Part shown: positions 62,609-64,000 of the stretch, one piece after another | How the letters are laid out: each line of letters starts with the position of its first letter | How positions within the stretch are numbered: position 1 is the stretch's first letter | Assembly (NCBI RefSeq): GCF_040907265.1 | Contig: NZ_JBFOHP010000002.1 | Span: 558,001 to 622,000, forward strand | DNA from: Streptomyces sclerotialus | GTDB lineage: Bacteria > Actinomycetota > Actinomycetes > Streptomycetales > Streptomycetaceae | DNA length: 64,000 nt | Reading direction: 5' to 3' | Notes under the pieces: generated by a model | The model's database searches: none | What the model was told of the DNA's origin: nothing | What the model saw: the letters and a program-made list of their open reading frames with translations, nothing else | Translations under genes and position numbers: made by a program

Positions 62609-63787
62609 GTGGTGACCATGACGCATACCGCCACCTCCGCCGGCCGTCACGGCGAGGCGACGCTCGACACCATCGCCTGGATCAAGCTCTCCTCGGTCAC
62701 CCTGCCGCTGGCCACGCCGATCAGCGACGCCAAGGTCCTGACCGGACGGCAGAAGCCGATGACCGAAGTGGCGTTCCTGTTCGCCGAGATCGAAACGGCA
62801 CAGGGACACCAGGGCATCGGGTTCAGCTACTCCAAGCGCGCCGGCGGACCGGCCCAGTACGCCCACGCCAAGGAGATCGCCGACGAGCTGATCGGCGAGG
62901 ACCCGAGCGACATCGGCAAGCTGTGGACCAAGCTCGTGTGGGCCGGTGCGTCGGTCGGCCGCAGCGGTGTCGCCACACAGGCGATCGCCGCCGTCGACGT
63001 CGCGCTGTGGGATCTGAAGGCCAAGCGTGCCGGACTGCCGCTGGCCAAGCTGCTGGGCGCCCACCGCGACTCGGTGCGCTGTTACAACACCTCCGGCGGG
63101 TTCCTGCACACTCCCACCGAGCAGGTCCTCGACAACGCCACCGCGTCGCTGGCCAGCGGTATCGGCGGCATCAAGATCAAGGTCGGGCACCCGGACGGCA
63201 AGCAGGACCTGCACCGCCTGACCGCTGTACGCGAGCACATCGGCGACGACGTACCGCTGATGGTCGACGCCAACCAGCAGTGGGACCGCCCCACCGCCCG
63301 GCGCATGGGCCGCGCCATGGAGGACTTCGGCCTGGTCTGGATCGAAGAGCCGCTGGACGCGTACGACACGCAGGGCCATGCCGCCCTCGCGGCCTCGCTG
63401 GACACTCCCATCGCCACCGGCGAGATGCTGGCCGGTGTCGCCGAGCACTACGAGCTCATCCGCCGGCACGCCGCCGACGTCATCCAGCCGGACGCCCCGC
63501 GCATCGGCGGCATCACCCAGTTCCTCAAGCTCGCCGCGCTCGCCGAGCTCCACCACCTCCAGCTGGCCCCGCACTTCGCGATGGAGATCCACCTGCACCT
63601 CGCCGCCGCCTACCCCATCGAGCCGTGGGTGGAGCACTTCGACTGGCTGGAGCCGCTGTTCAACGAGCGCCTCACGATCAGCGACGGACGGATGCACGTA
63701 CCCGCACGCCCCGGTCTGGGCATCACGCTCAGCGACCAGGCCCGCGCCTGGACCCAGGCGACCCACGAGGCGGGCAAGCGCCCCTGA
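62609..63787 (+). CDS. L-talarate/galactarate dehydratase (enolase superfamily)
   Basis: A 392-residue mandelate-racemase-group enzyme. The catalytic lysines are in '[12 protein letters not shown]', the metal ligands in 'MVDANQQWD', 'WIEEPLD' and 'IATGEML', and the general base His in '[20 protein letters not shown]'. The pattern fits L-talarate/galactarate dehydratases. It would feed 5-dehydro-4-deoxyglucarate to KdgD. CAGGGA is 6 nt before GTG 62609; ATG 62618 is also possible. Confidence 0.9.
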   Translation: MVTMTHTATSAGRHGEATLDTIAWIKLSSVTLPLATPISDAKVLTGRQKPMTEVAFLFAEIETAQGHQGIGFSYSKRAGGPAQYAHAKEIADELIGEDPSDIGKLWTKLVWAGASVGRSGVATQAIAAVDVALWDLKAKRAGLPLAKLLGAHRDSVRCYNTSGGFLHTPTEQVLDNATASLASGIGGIKIKVGHPDGKQDLHRLTAVREHIGDDVPLMVDANQQWDRPTARRMGRAMEDFGLVWIEEPLDAYDTQGHAALAASLDTPIATGEMLAGVAEHYELIRRHAADVIQPDAPRIGGITQFLKLAALAELHHLQLAPHFAMEIHLHLAAAYPIEPWVEHFDWLEPLFNERLTISDGRMHVPARPGLGITLSDQARAWTQATHEAGKRP

Positions 63788-63857
63788 CCCGCCCCCGCTC
63801 CCGCCCGGCGCGGCCGCGCCACCACCACACCCCTCACCCTCATCGCGGAGACCACGC

Positions 63858-64000
63858 ATGACGTCCTTCACCCCGGCAGAGCTCGGCCGGCGCATCGGCT
63901 CCGGCCTGCTGTCCTTCCCCGTCACCCACTTCGACGCCGACGACCTCTCCTTCGACGAGGACGCGTACCGCAACAACATCGAGCGGCTGGCGCAGTACGA
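63858..64000 (+). CDS. kdgD: 5-dehydro-4-deoxyglucarate dehydratase (copy 2), partial
   Basis: Only the first 47 residues are in the window: '[20 protein letters not shown]', then [21 protein letters not shown]. This is close to the N-terminus of copy 1. It follows the talarate dehydratase by 70 nt in the same direction, so each aldarate operon carries its own KdgD. Confidence 0.92.
   Translation, partial: MTSFTPAELGRRIGSGLLSFPVTHFDADDLSFDEDAYRNNIERLAQY

Overview
The window is high-GC actinobacterial DNA and almost certainly comes from a Streptomyces or close relative chromosome. Evidence: very high GC at third codon positions, many GTG starts, 4-bp ATGA/GTGA stop-start overlaps, leaderless-looking promoters, a divergent extra EF-Tu, an XRE regulator next to an RsbW-type ATPase, F420-dependent oxidoreductase families, and a sugar ABC operon without its own ATPase. 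No rRNA, tRNA, CRISPR array or intact mobile element was seen.

Layout. 1-2.7 kb: end of a ROK regulator, an F420/FMN PPOX protein, a gamma-carbonic anhydrase and a DedA protein. 2.7-11.4 kb: an accessory block flanked by gene-poor, repeat-rich DNA and an apparent IS5-type transposase relic. Its core is a six-gene minus-strand operon: ATP-grasp, radical SAM, ATP-grasp, mercaptopyruvate-type sulfurtransferase, MFS exporter and cystathionine beta-lyase-type PLP enzyme. I do not recognise it as a known pathway. It looks like a small-molecule cluster that joins amino-acid-like units and handles cysteine sulfur, and it is the best candidate here for an undescribed system.

11.4-25.4 kb: mostly housekeeping and regulatory genes: thioesterase, membrane-anchored protein, MFS pump, spermidine-synthase-like protein, patatin, EF-Tu paralogue, TVP38, anti-sigma ATPase/XRE/flavoprotein, UppP, acetyltransferase and two small proteins. 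25.4-31.9 kb: a secreted EEP phosphatase/nuclease and pectate lyase, then a CHAT-protease/WD40 protein with an overlapping small partner, followed by CD225 and DUF2752 membrane proteins.

31.9-39.8 kb: a mannan-utilisation locus with a secreted GH26 mannanase, an intracellular GH5-type beta-mannosidase, a lipoprotein plus two permeases and a LacI regulator. Three operator-like GAAAACGAT boxes tie it together. 39.8-48.98 kb: F420 oxidoreductase, drug exporter, secreted protein, LysR/MFS pair, MHS symporter, nitrobindin, a frameshifted LMW tyrosine phosphatase and a fructosamine-kinase-like gene. 49-57.3 kb: a cobalamin riboswitch controlling cbiMNQO, facing a 1527-residue CtpI-like P-type ATPase and a lysine/alanine-rich companion. 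57.5-64 kb: divergent aldarate-catabolism operons (gntP, glucarate dehydratase, kdgD; and talarate/galactarate dehydratase plus a second kdgD cut by the window edge) around a LysR regulator.

Recurring oddity: short tandem duplications sit on gene ends, several spanning a stop or start codon. Start positions were chosen from Shine-Dalgarno spacing, overlaps and domain starts, and are predictions.
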